From: Paenibacillus sp. IHBB 10380
GTDB taxonomy: Bacteria; Bacillota; Bacilli; Paenibacillales; Paenibacillaceae
DNA length: 64,000 nucleotides
Direction of reading: 5' to 3'
Assembly: GCF_000949425.1 (NCBI RefSeq)
Contig: NZ_CP010976.1
Span: 3,534,001-3,598,000 of the forward strand
Part shown: positions 47,463-55,391 of the stretch, one piece after another
How positions within the stretch are numbered: the first letter of the stretch is position 1
Layout: every line of letters begins with the position of its first letter
The notes under the pieces: model-generated
What the model saw: the letters and a program-made list of their open reading frames with translations, nothing else
Told to the model about the DNA's origin: nothing
Database searches by the model: none
Position numbers and translations under genes: made by a program

Positions 47463-47807
47463 ATGAATCCATCTGAACTATGTCCTCGATTTGAGAAGGG
47501 GATGGAGATTATTAACCGACGCTGGACTGGGTTTATTATTTATAAGCTGTTGTCAGGACCGCAGCGTTTCTCTGCGATCGAGACCTCTATTCCCATTAGC
47601 GGCAGACTTTTATCAGAAAGATTAAAGGATTTAGAACAAAGTGGAGTCGTGAAAAGAGAGGTTTTTCCAGAGACTCCTGTACGTATAGAGTACTCCTTGA
47701 CAGAAAAGGGACGTGCTCTGGAGCCTATCCTTCGAGGAATTGAGCAATGGTCTCAAGCATGGGTAACGATTGATCATGAGTCTAAAGATGACATCGTAGA
47801 TAGATAA
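47463..47807 (+). CDS. HxlR-family winged-helix transcriptional regulator
   Basis: 114 residues. The N-terminal Cys (ELCPRFEKGMEIINRRWTG) and the winged helix (FSAIETSIPISGRLLSERLKDLEQSGVVKREVF) are diagnostic of HxlR regulators, several of which sense aldehydes or electrophiles through that Cys. AAAGAGGTGAAT precedes the ATG at 47463. Divergent from ribA-VOC, which it probably controls. Confidence 0.9.
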   Translation: MNPSELCPRFEKGMEIINRRWTGFIIYKLLSGPQRFSAIETSIPISGRLLSERLKDLEQSGVVKREVFPETPVRIEYSLTEKGRALEPILRGIEQWSQAWVTIDHESKDDIVDR

Positions 47808-47898
47808 GATGAATACAAGGATCAACGAGGTTCGTCGTCCAAAAGGACAGCCATTCGTTTACCGATGAAATATGGTTGAAAGTTTATACTTTCTAATA

Positions 47899-47945
47899 AT
47901 ATAAATAGAAGGTACCTACTTAATGCAGATGCCTTCTATTTATAT
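47899..47945. terminator. Bidirectional terminator between hxlR and the acetyltransferase gene
   Basis: Perfect 14-bp stem ATATAAATAGAAGG / CCTTCTATTTATAT with a 19-base loop. The right arm touches the end of the acetyltransferase gene. Confidence 0.7.
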
Positions 47946-48457
47946 CATTTACTTAACTTCTTACCAACAATGACTAAATCACGCTCTACACCATCAAGTA
48001 CAGCTACATTTGGAAGGAGTCCCCATTGAATGAAACCATACTTAGTGAGGAGCTTCAGACTCGCTTCATTATGCCCGAATACGAATCCTACTAAATTGGT
48101 AATGCCAAGTCTTGGGCATTCAATCATGGCTTTATCCAGCAATATACTACCCACGCCAGCTCCACGATACTCGTCAGCCACATAGATACTAATTTCAGCA
48201 GTACCATTATAAGCAGGTCTTCCATAAAAGGATTGAAAACTCATCCAGCCGATCATATGATCACCGTTCTTCATCACCCACAGTGGTCTATGATAGTCAT
48301 TATGTTCATGAAACCATGTCAATCTGCTGTCCACAGTGACTGGTTCTAAATCAGCTGTGACCACTCTTCCTGATATAGTTGAATTGTAGATAGCAATGAT
48401 TTCACTTAAATCTTCAATTTGGGCATAATCTATCGTATATTCTTGTAGTCTCAACAT
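47945..48457 (-). CDS. GNAT acetyltransferase, phosphinothricin/methionine-sulfoximine type
   Basis: 170 residues. GNAT fold with the acetyl-CoA loop [16 protein letters not shown] (about 95-110) intact and the start [17 protein letters not shown] typical of Pat/MnaT enzymes; the [15 protein letters not shown] stretch (about 40-54) also fits. These enzymes acetylate small amino-acid analogues. Monocistronic. The true substrate is unknown. Confidence 0.85.
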   Translation of the reverse strand: MLRLQEYTIDYAQIEDLSEIIAIYNSTISGRVVTADLEPVTVDSRLTWFHEHNDYHRPLWVMKNGDHMIGWMSFQSFYGRPAYNGTAEISIYVADEYRGAGVGSILLDKAMIECPRLGITNLVGFVFGHNEASLKLLTKYGFIQWGLLPNVAVLDGVERDLVIVGKKLSK

Positions 48458-48553
48458 TTTCTCCTCCGATATTTAAATAATATATACTCAACTCTAAAAT
48501 CAGTGCTTGAACAAGTGTAATACTTCGGTAGATATTTTCAGATGAAGATGGAC

Positions 48554-49393
48554 TTATAGTCCAACCTGCTGTTCGCTCCATATCCACAGCTTCTCGGCTT
48601 CCTGCATGTTCATTGCACGTGGTTTGAGGGGCTGTATTTCTTTTTTATAATAATACTCACCACTCACTTCGCTCAGCTCAGAAGCTGTAGCTAAATAAAT
48701 GCCTGTCTCAGCGCCTTGCTCCGGTGTTAAGAAGAAAGGTCTGAGCAGCCTATGTACACTTTTGCCAAACCCCGTCTGACGATCCACGCCAAGACTCGTT
48801 CCTACTGCACCTGGGTGTAAACAATTCGCAGTAACATTTGTACCTTTCAGCCTCACAGCTAGCTGTTTGGTGAACAAAATATTAGCCAGCTTCGACCTAG
48901 CATACCCCTTCGCCACATTATAACCTCGCTCCAACGTGAGATCTTCAAAATGAATTTTCCCTACTTTGTATACACCAGAAGATACATTCACCACTCTACC
49001 CTGCTTAGCCGCTTGAAGTGGACCTAAGAGAAGATTTGTAAGGAGAAAATGCCCTAGATGATTAACTCCAAGTTGCATTTCAAACCCATCCACCGTTAAT
49101 TGACGTTTCAAAGAGACAACCCCTGCGTTGTTAATCAATACATCTAAAATTGGGTACTTGGCTTCAAATTCAACAGCTAATCGGCGAATACTACCTAGAT
49201 CGCCTAAATCACATAACATCAGCTCAATCCGCTTCGAGCCACTCTGTCTAATCGTCTCTTCCATAGCCTTTCTACCACGTTCTGCATTTCTGCACACCAT
49301 AATAACATGAGCACCTCGTCGTGCCAATTCTACTGACGTCGAAAGCCCCATTCCTGAGTTGGCTCCGGTTACTAGGACTATTTTATCATGCAT
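48554..49393 (-). CDS. Short-chain dehydrogenase/reductase, retinol dehydrogenase-like
   Basis: 279 residues from the ATG at 49393 (GGAGGAAG upstream); the frame opens 43 codons earlier without a site. NAD(P)-binding TGANSGMGLSTS at about 9-20, NNAG at about 88, catalytic Ser in VNVSSGVY and Tyr/Lys in GYARSKLANILF (Y-x3-K intact). The CLHPGAVGTSLG segment resembles retinol dehydrogenase/WW-domain oxidoreductase-like SDRs. Substrate unknown. Confidence 0.9.
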   Translation of the reverse strand: MHDKIVLVTGANSGMGLSTSVELARRGAHVIMVCRNAERGRKAMEETIRQSGSKRIELMLCDLGDLGSIRRLAVEFEAKYPILDVLINNAGVVSLKRQLTVDGFEMQLGVNHLGHFLLTNLLLGPLQAAKQGRVVNVSSGVYKVGKIHFEDLTLERGYNVAKGYARSKLANILFTKQLAVRLKGTNVTANCLHPGAVGTSLGVDRQTGFGKSVHRLLRPFFLTPEQGAETGIYLATASELSEVSGEYYYKKEIQPLKPRAMNMQEAEKLWIWSEQQVGL

Positions 49394-49606
49394 ATTGTTA
49401 TCTTCCTCCCTTACTGATCTTCGATATATGATTTTAGTTGACTTCATTATATAGAAGAAGCTACACGACATCACTTGATTTTTCTTTTTATCGATTAGAA
49501 GTCTATAATATAAAAATAACACTTATAGAAGGTGGAACAAATTGCTGAGCTAGCAGCTCAAAATCTTGCAAATACGAATACGAATTAAGAAAGGATATAC
49601 AATCTT

Positions 49607-50695
49607 ATGAATGAACGATTAACACAACTTGACTCAACCATGCAGCAACAAGGCTTAGATAGCCTGCTGATTACAGATCCCAAGCACGTCTATTACTTAA
49701 CAGGATTCGCCAGTGATCCACATGAACGATTCTTAGGATTAACCCTTACTCGCGGGGAAGAGCCTGTATTAATCGTGCCAGCACTTGATGAAGAGGCCGC
49801 ACATGCCGCTTCTTCTGTTCAACATATTGTAAGCCACACCGATACAGATAACCCATACTTACTCCTTCAGCAACATTTGAAGGGGAGCATCCACTCACTA
49901 GGAATCGAGAAAGATCAACTTACTGTTGCTAAATTTGAGCTACTACAGCGGTTTCTTCAAGTTCAAAGCTATCAAGATGTTGGTCCTTTGCTTCGAGATA
50001 TTAGAGTGCTGAAAACACCCGAAGAATTGGTGCGGATGAAACACGCTATTCATCTCATTGAAGAAGTACTCCGTCAAGGTCTGACACAAGTCAAAGTAGG
50101 CGTGACCGAAATCGAGCTCGTTGCTGAATTAGAGTATTTGATGAAAAAACTTGGCGCAGATGGCCCTTCTTTTCAAACGATGGTCCTCTCTGGACCTAAT
50201 ACGGCTCTACCGCATGGCTCGGCCGGAACACGTAAAATTCAGGATGGCGATCTATTGATGTTCGATATGGGTGTATTTGCGAATGGTTATGCTTCAGATA
50301 TTACGCGTACATTCGCTATAGGGGATATTAGCCAAGAACTAACCACTATTTATAACACCGTACTAGAAGCAAATCTTCAAGGAATTCAAGCCATTAAACC
50401 AGGTGTAACCTTAGCCTCCATTGACCAAGCAGCACGCAACGTCATTAATCTTGCAGGTTATGGTCCACAGTTCATGCATCGGCTCGGACACGGACTTGGA
50501 ATGGATGTTCATGAATATCCTTCCGTTCATGGAAGCAACCAAGATCTTGTACAAGCCGGAATGGTATTCACGGTAGAGCCTGGAGTGTATGTGTCAGGGC
50601 TTGGCGGCGTACGGATCGAAGATGATATTGTGGTTACTAAAGAGGGCGTAGAAGTATTAACCTCATTCCCTAAAGAACTGACTGTTATAGGCTAG
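49607..50695 (+). CDS. M24 family metallopeptidase (Xaa-Pro dipeptidase/aminopeptidase)
   Basis: 362 residues. Creatinase N-terminal domain (LLITDPKHVYYLTGF) then the pita-bread catalytic domain. The five metal ligands are visible: Asp in MFDMGVFANGYASDITRTF (two Asp), His in HRLGHGLGMDVHEYP, Glu in FTVEPGVY and Glu in VRIEDDIV. Removes or cleaves N-terminal X-Pro. AAAGGATATACAATCTT precedes the ATG. Monocistronic with a terminator. Confidence 0.92.
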   Translation: MNERLTQLDSTMQQQGLDSLLITDPKHVYYLTGFASDPHERFLGLTLTRGEEPVLIVPALDEEAAHAASSVQHIVSHTDTDNPYLLLQQHLKGSIHSLGIEKDQLTVAKFELLQRFLQVQSYQDVGPLLRDIRVLKTPEELVRMKHAIHLIEEVLRQGLTQVKVGVTEIELVAELEYLMKKLGADGPSFQTMVLSGPNTALPHGSAGTRKIQDGDLLMFDMGVFANGYASDITRTFAIGDISQELTTIYNTVLEANLQGIQAIKPGVTLASIDQAARNVINLAGYGPQFMHRLGHGLGMDVHEYPSVHGSNQDLVQAGMVFTVEPGVYVSGLGGVRIEDDIVVTKEGVEVLTSFPKELTVIG

Positions 50696-50772
50696 CTGTA
50701 ATTAGAGAGTCTCCCGCACATAGTCAATCTTCAGTGGAGACGCTCTCCAGATAAGACATAGACTAATATACA

Positions 50773-50814
50773 GGAATGGCCGACCCAGGAGATGATCCTT
50801 GGTCGGCCATTTTG
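50773..50814 (+). terminator. Terminator of the M24 peptidase gene
   Basis: Perfect stem AATGGCCGACC / GGTCGGCCATT with an inner AGGA/TCCT pair and a TTTTG tail. Confidence 0.88.
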
Positions 50815-50839
50815 TATAACTTATAAGACACCCACTAAC

Positions 50840-51523
50840 TTACTTATCTTCAGCAAACTTAAAGTTCCGCGCAACATATAGAAAAGGTGTTCCTACAGCC
50901 GTCAATACGAACTTGATGAGATATGTGGTGATTAGAATCTCAAACCATATATTCCATTCATATTCACCCGCAAAAGCAATCGTGCAGAAGATTAACGTAT
51001 CCACAAAGGAGCTAATCATGGTACTGACATTATTCCGAATCCAGAATTGCCCCTTCGTGGGATAATATTTACGAATCCAGCTATACAGCCTCACATCAAG
51101 GAATTGACTGATGAAGTAAGCTGTAAGGCTAGCTATAGCTAATCGCGGCATAAGCCCAAATATTTGCTTGAGCGAAGTCTGAGCCATATCTCCCTCTTGC
51201 GGTGTAAAGACAAGTGCCATCTGCATGATGACCGTTGTCATTAGCAGGGTAAAGAATCCGAACCATACCGCCTTACGGGCTTCTTCACGACCATACTTCT
51301 CATTAAGCAGATCACTGGTCATATAAAGACTGACATACATCGTATTGCCGAGCGTCATGACAATTCCGAACATATCAATCGTCTTCGTGACTTGAATATT
51401 AGCAATGACCGTAGCTACACCGATCCAGGCATACAGCCCTTTTTTGCCAAATAGACGGTAACACAATACAAAAAGCGAAAAATTTACGAGCACATAAATG
51501 ATGCCCCATATGAAATTAAACAT
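50840..51523 (-). CDS. Queuosine precursor transporter (YhhQ/VUT family)
   Basis: 227 residues with six to seven membrane segments. The family pattern is clear: TMYVSLYMTSDLLNEKYGREEARKAVW (about 62-88) and FVDTLIFCTIAF (about 170-181). E. coli YhhQ imports preQ0/preQ1. The gene is preceded by a preQ1-I riboswitch that covers its ribosome site, which strongly supports this role. No queuosine synthesis genes are nearby, so it may serve salvage. The IS element ends about 75 bp upstream of the riboswitch. Confidence 0.92.
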   Translation of the reverse strand: MFNFIWGIIYVLVNFSLFVLCYRLFGKKGLYAWIGVATVIANIQVTKTIDMFGIVMTLGNTMYVSLYMTSDLLNEKYGREEARKAVWFGFFTLLMTTVIMQMALVFTPQEGDMAQTSLKQIFGLMPRLAIASLTAYFISQFLDVRLYSWIRKYYPTKGQFWIRNNVSTMISSFVDTLIFCTIAFAGEYEWNIWFEILITTYLIKFVLTAVGTPFLYVARNFKFAEDK

Positions 51524-51530
51524 GAATAAT

Positions 51531-51570
51531 CCTCCTAGTTTTGATTACGCGGGATGGTTACGAACCGCGG
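51531..51570 (-). promoter_or_regulatory. preQ1-I riboswitch (translational)
   Basis: Minus strand, ending 7 bases before the start codon. P1 pairs CGCGG with CCGCG; the loop GTAACC resembles that of the Thermoanaerobacter tengcongensis aptamer; the A-rich tail TCAAAACTAGGAGG supplies the pseudoknot partner, and its AGGAGG is the ribosome site. Binding of preQ1 would therefore hide the ribosome site. Confidence 0.88.
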
Positions 51571-51714
51571 ATTGATCACCCCAAAGCGACCAAAACATGT
51601 ATCACTCTATCACAGAAATGATTCGTTGGCTAGACTGTAACAGAAAAAGGGGCTGTCTCATAAGTAGATTAATTTTCTTATGAGACACTCACTTTTCTAA
51701 AAAAGAGACTGATG

Positions 51715-51760
51715 TCCAAAAAAAGAAGGTCAAGGTAGTTATTCTTGACCTTCTTTTTTG
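51715..51760 (-). terminator. Terminator at the end of the transposase gene
   Basis: AAAAGAAGGTCAAG and its perfect complement surround the stop codon, with a T-run on the minus strand. It blocks transcription leaving the element toward the queuosine transporter. Confidence 0.8.
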
Positions 51761-53298
51761 TATTTTTGTTCCATTGCGGCTTGCTTCAGTAGATTATGGG
51801 CGAGAGAAAGCCACCCGACCTCAAGGTTAACTTTTTGTAAACCTCGTAGCAGAAAACGCCGGAATCCCCGGTTATTCTTTATTTGTCCAAACACACTTTC
51901 AGGTTCCGTCATTCGACGTACAGAAAGTGCATACCCTTCTTCGCTTTGCAAGATTTCCCGTGCCTCATTCTTGTGGCGAAGATATTCTATACTCACTTTC
52001 ACTTCCCGATTTCCTGGCGCCTTCGTGCAGGCAGCTTTCAGTGGACAGCCTGCGCAACTTGCGCTTCGGTAGTGCCGGTGGCGAATCTCATAACCGCTTT
52101 CTGTGATCTCCTTGCTCTCGTAACGAAAATGAAGTATCTGACCTGCCTTACACGTCCAAGTATCTTCGCCTTTATCGTATGTCCAATTGTCGATTTTTCC
52201 GATATTCGTCTTCCATGCCTTGCTTTTCTCTTTGTGGTACGTGTTGTATTTGACGACAGCATCAACCTCTTCAGCTTCTAAATAGGCGTAGTTTTCTTCT
52301 CCGCCATACCCTGCATCAGCAATGACTGTCTTTGGTAGAACGCCTAATGTGGCTTTTATCTTCTCCAAATGTGGTTTCAGACAACGCGTATCCGTTGGTC
52401 TTTGGTGAATACTGTATCCCACAATAAATTGATTTTCTGTCCCGATCTGTACGTTGTATCCGGGTTTCAACTGTCCGTTCCGCATGTGGTCTTCTTTCAT
52501 CCGCATGAACGTCGCGTCCGGATCCGTTTTGCTGAAACTGTTGCGACTGCCGAGCGTTTCCTGATATCTTTCGTACTTTTGCAGACGAGGGAGCAGATCT
52601 TTGCGAAGCGTTCGCACCGCTCTTTTCAGCGGCTTATCTTTTGGACTTTCCAGAAGTCGATTTTCAAGTTGTTGAACGGTTGTCTCTAGCTTATGACTTG
52701 TAAGCTCATCTTGCTCACCTAGCTCTGCAAGATCCTGACCTTTATATTCCTGATCTTCATGTTTCTGCGTTTCTTCGATGGCAGCAAACAGGGTCTGTAC
52801 TTTCTCCTGAAGCTTGGCCTTATGTTTGACGACAGCTTTGCCCCAAACAAATGTGTAGCGATTCGCATTGGCTTCGATCTTAGTGCCATCCACAAAGTAG
52901 TGTTCCAACGAAACGTACTTTTCTTCGATGAGAAACTGAAGTACGGCAGTGAATACAGATTCAAGCACGTCTTTCATGCGCTCAGAACGAAAGCGGTTGA
53001 TGGTGCGGAAGTCCGGGCGTTGTCGTCCGGCTAACCACATCAAAGGAATTTGTTCCCGAATACCTTTGGCGATTAGGCGAGAAGAGTACATGCGCTGAGT
53101 GTATGCATAAATGATAACTTTAGTGAGCATTTTGGGGTGATAACTATCCCTGCCGCCGCCAGAGTAAGCAACGTCAAAAATAGAGTCATCCAGCTGATTT
53201 ACAGCGGTATTTACAAGACGAACGAGGTGATTTGGAGGAATGTCTTCTTCCAAATCCATTGGCAGATAAAGTTGGTCCATGGTATATTGAATGTACAA
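51739..53298 (-). CDS. IS1182 family transposase
   Basis: 519 residues, full length. The N-terminal DUF772 region (QLYLPMDLEEDIPPNHLVRLVN to PDFRTINRFR) precedes the DDE catalytic domain: HYFVDGTKIEANANRYTF (first Asp), VIADAGYGGEENYAYL (second Asp), and SVFGQIKNNRGFRRF with the Glu. A Cys cluster (CAGCPLKAACT) lies before the last motif. The start is TTG at 53298 with AAAGGAG upstream. Both the start codon and part of that site are in a long inverted repeat. No internal stop. Confidence 0.93.
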   Translation of the reverse strand: MYIQYTMDQLYLPMDLEEDIPPNHLVRLVNTAVNQLDDSIFDVAYSGGGRDSYHPKMLTKVIIYAYTQRMYSSRLIAKGIREQIPLMWLAGRQRPDFRTINRFRSERMKDVLESVFTAVLQFLIEEKYVSLEHYFVDGTKIEANANRYTFVWGKAVVKHKAKLQEKVQTLFAAIEETQKHEDQEYKGQDLAELGEQDELTSHKLETTVQQLENRLLESPKDKPLKRAVRTLRKDLLPRLQKYERYQETLGSRNSFSKTDPDATFMRMKEDHMRNGQLKPGYNVQIGTENQFIVGYSIHQRPTDTRCLKPHLEKIKATLGVLPKTVIADAGYGGEENYAYLEAEEVDAVVKYNTYHKEKSKAWKTNIGKIDNWTYDKGEDTWTCKAGQILHFRYESKEITESGYEIRHRHYRSASCAGCPLKAACTKAPGNREVKVSIEYLRHKNEAREILQSEEGYALSVRRMTEPESVFGQIKNNRGFRRFLLRGLQKVNLEVGWLSLAHNLLKQAAMEQKYKKEGQE

Positions 53299-53362
53299 AG
53301 AAATCGCTCCTTTTGAATGGTTGCTGGTACTTCCATTTTATCAAAAAGAGCGATTTCTTTGT
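53295..53362 (-). repeat. Inverted repeat covering the transposase start and ribosome site
   Basis: ACAAAGAAATCGCTC (53295-53309) and its exact complement (53348-53362), a 15-bp stem with a 38-base loop. The left arm contains the TTG start codon and the GAG of the ribosome site. A transcript entering from outside would fold here and be poorly translated; one starting inside the loop would not. Confidence 0.75.
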
Positions 53363-53449
53363 GTTGTTGTGGATGAGAAAAGTTGACAATTTATGCTCAA
53401 AATAGCGCAGAGGACGGAACGATTTCGGAAAAGCGGTAGCGGTCGCCTT

Positions 53450-53500
53450 GGTCTCCTAATTTCAACCGCTGAGCGGTTTCAAACCAGAAATTTGGAGACC
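53450..53500. repeat. Compound hairpin near the right end of the IS element
   Basis: GGTCTCCTAATTTC pairs at 13 of 14 positions with GAAATTTGGAGACC, and the loop holds a second palindrome (AACCGCT/GCGGTT). It lies in the 236-bp stretch between the transposase ribosome-site hairpin and the right terminal repeat, where no gene is seen. Confidence 0.6.
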
Positions 53501-53648
53501 ACAGCGATTGGAGAAACGATCCGTTCGCGGAGCGTCTCTCAGAACATCTAACTTTCGCCTTCAAAAAACAAATGGGGTGTCCCTAGCCATTTTCACGACT
53601 TATGGGACAGCCCCTTTTCACGTATTCGATGATTTCAGACCCACTTGC

Positions 53649-55043
53649 TTAAGCTTGTGCGGTATCTAAATCTATATTTCGTTCATTGTATACTTTGGTA
53701 TCATTCTCTTTTAATATTTTGCTGGAAATAAGACCTGAAGTCATGGAATCATTCACATTCAGTGCTGTACGTCCCATATCAATTAGAGGTTCCACAGAGA
53801 TCAGTAGACCCGCTAATGCAACTGGTAGGCCCATCGTAGAAAGGACAATCAACGATGCGAAGGTTGCACCACCCCCGACTCCTGCGACACCGAAGGAGCT
53901 AATAACGACAACAAGAATCAATTTCAGAATGAAATCCCAGCTCGTTGGATCAATACCTACTGTTGGAGCAATCATCACAGCGAGCATGGCTGGATAAATT
54001 CCGGCACAACCATTCTGACCAATCGTAGCCCCAAAGGTAGCTGACAGATTCGCGATTCCTGTTGATACTCCAAGTTTCTTCGTTTGAGTCTCCACATTAA
54101 GTGGAATGGCAGCTGCGCTAGAGCGTGAAGTGAATGCGAATGTCAGCGTAGGCAGTACTTTTCTAAGATATATCAGTGGGTTGAACCCGAACAGTGCAAG
54201 CAATACTAAATGAATAATAAACATAACAATCAAAGCGACATAAGAAGCGATTACGAAGTTAAACAGCTTTAATATTTCTTCTACATTCGTCGTAGCGATC
54301 GTCTTGGTGATCAACGCCAATATACCGTAAGGAGTCAGTCTTAACACAAGTGTAACCATTCGCATAACAACAGCATACACCGCATCGATCATATCGCGGA
54401 AGGTTTGAGCTTGCTTTGGTTTTTTACGATCTAGTCCAAGAACAGCTACACCGATAAAGGCTGAGAAAATAACGACAGCAAGCGTAGATGAACGGCGGGC
54501 CCCCGTCATATCCTCAAATGGATTGCTCGGAATAAACTCAAGTATTTGCTGCGGAATCGATTTGTCTTCCACATCGCCAAGTCTCTCCTCTAATTTCAAG
54601 CCCTGTGCCTGTTCTCTGTCACCGCTCTGAATCTCAATAGCCTGTAAATTAAAGCTCAGCGTGGTGATAATACTAACAGATGCTGCAATCGCAGTTGTAA
54701 TAAGGAGAACCGCAATAATAGAAATACTCATTTTCCCAAGATTCTGAACACCATTCAAATTCATGATCGCTGAAATAATTGACACCATGATTAGCGGGAT
54801 CACGATCATTTGGAGCAATCCAACGTAACCGTAGCCTACCAAGTTGAACCATTCCGTGGACTTACCTATAACATAGGAGTCCGGTTTGAAGCAGAATTGC
54901 AGAATGACTCCAAATACGATTCCTAACCCTAATCCTGTAAATACACGCTTAGTGAAGGAAATACGCTTCTTCTGCATCCATACCAGTAACCCAATCAGTA
55001 CCAGCATGACTACGATATTAATGATAATCCATAAGGTATTCAT
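53649..55043 (-). CDS. tcyP: L-cystine uptake symporter (TcyP-like)
   Basis: 464 residues, eight to ten membrane segments, dicarboxylate/amino acid:cation symporter family. Conserved motifs: LLQMIVIPLIMVSIISAI (about 75), FAFTSRSSAAAIPLN (about 303-317, the serine-rich hairpin), and IGQNGCAGIYPAMLA (about 343). Length and sequence follow B. subtilis TcyP throughout, including NPFEDMTGAR. Imports cystine with protons or sodium. Monocistronic; the IS element lies just past its stop. Confidence 0.92.
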   Translation of the reverse strand: MNTLWIIINIVVMLVLIGLLVWMQKKRISFTKRVFTGLGLGIVFGVILQFCFKPDSYVIGKSTEWFNLVGYGYVGLLQMIVIPLIMVSIISAIMNLNGVQNLGKMSISIIAVLLITTAIAASVSIITTLSFNLQAIEIQSGDREQAQGLKLEERLGDVEDKSIPQQILEFIPSNPFEDMTGARRSSTLAVVIFSAFIGVAVLGLDRKKPKQAQTFRDMIDAVYAVVMRMVTLVLRLTPYGILALITKTIATTNVEEILKLFNFVIASYVALIVMFIIHLVLLALFGFNPLIYLRKVLPTLTFAFTSRSSAAAIPLNVETQTKKLGVSTGIANLSATFGATIGQNGCAGIYPAMLAVMIAPTVGIDPTSWDFILKLILVVVISSFGVAGVGGGATFASLIVLSTMGLPVALAGLLISVEPLIDMGRTALNVNDSMTSGLISSKILKENDTKVYNERNIDLDTAQA

Positions 55044-55391
55044 TATGAATCTTCCCCCTAAATAAAATATATAATTTCATATAACATGTCAGAGCTTTAA
55101 GTCGATTCATATCATAACACATAACCTAGTATTTAGGTAGGTTTAATTAAAATACATGAAATTTATGTAATTTTTTTTCTAACACACTTTAGATTTGTAG
55201 AAATTCCTCCAAAAATAGATGTAACATATGACTTTTCATTTTCCAAATAATTCTGTAGACTAGTAGTTTAGTTACTTTCTCCTACCTACAGCCTCTATCC
55301 TTATTCCTATGTATGCTGAGGTGCCTCCTCACATTCGTAAAAATTTAGGATATAGTCTGTGATATGAAAGAACTAAATTAGAGAAATAATT
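55044..55391. other. Divergent tcyP/chemoreceptor intergenic region
   Basis: 348 bp, AT-rich, no gene seen. It contains AACCTA/TAGGTT-like half repeats near 55125 (upstream of tcyP) and, for the rightward gene, a poor sigma-D-like pair TAAA (55338) and TGTGATAT (55358) with a 16-base spacer. Confidence 0.4.

Larger units (their letters stand above)
51644..53618 (-). mobile_element. IS1182-family insertion sequence, apparently intact
   Basis: About 1.97 kb. Terminal inverted repeats: AAAAGGGGCTGTCTCATAAGT (left, ends near 51665) and its complement with one mismatch (right, 53598-53618). It holds one transposase gene with the DDE-type IS1182 layout. The left repeat forms a hairpin (CTCATAAG and CTTATGAG). 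No clear direct repeats were seen at the flanks. It sits between the queuosine transporter gene and tcyP. Internal hairpins lie at the transposase start and at 53450-53500. Confidence 0.88.

Noticed and set aside
51883..52281. 132-residue plus-strand frame in the IS element
   Set aside because: Antisense shadow of the transposase; no ribosome site or family pattern.
51620..53640. Target-site duplication flanking the IS element
   Set aside because: The flanks (CAGAAA and TTCACG side) do not show a convincing direct repeat.
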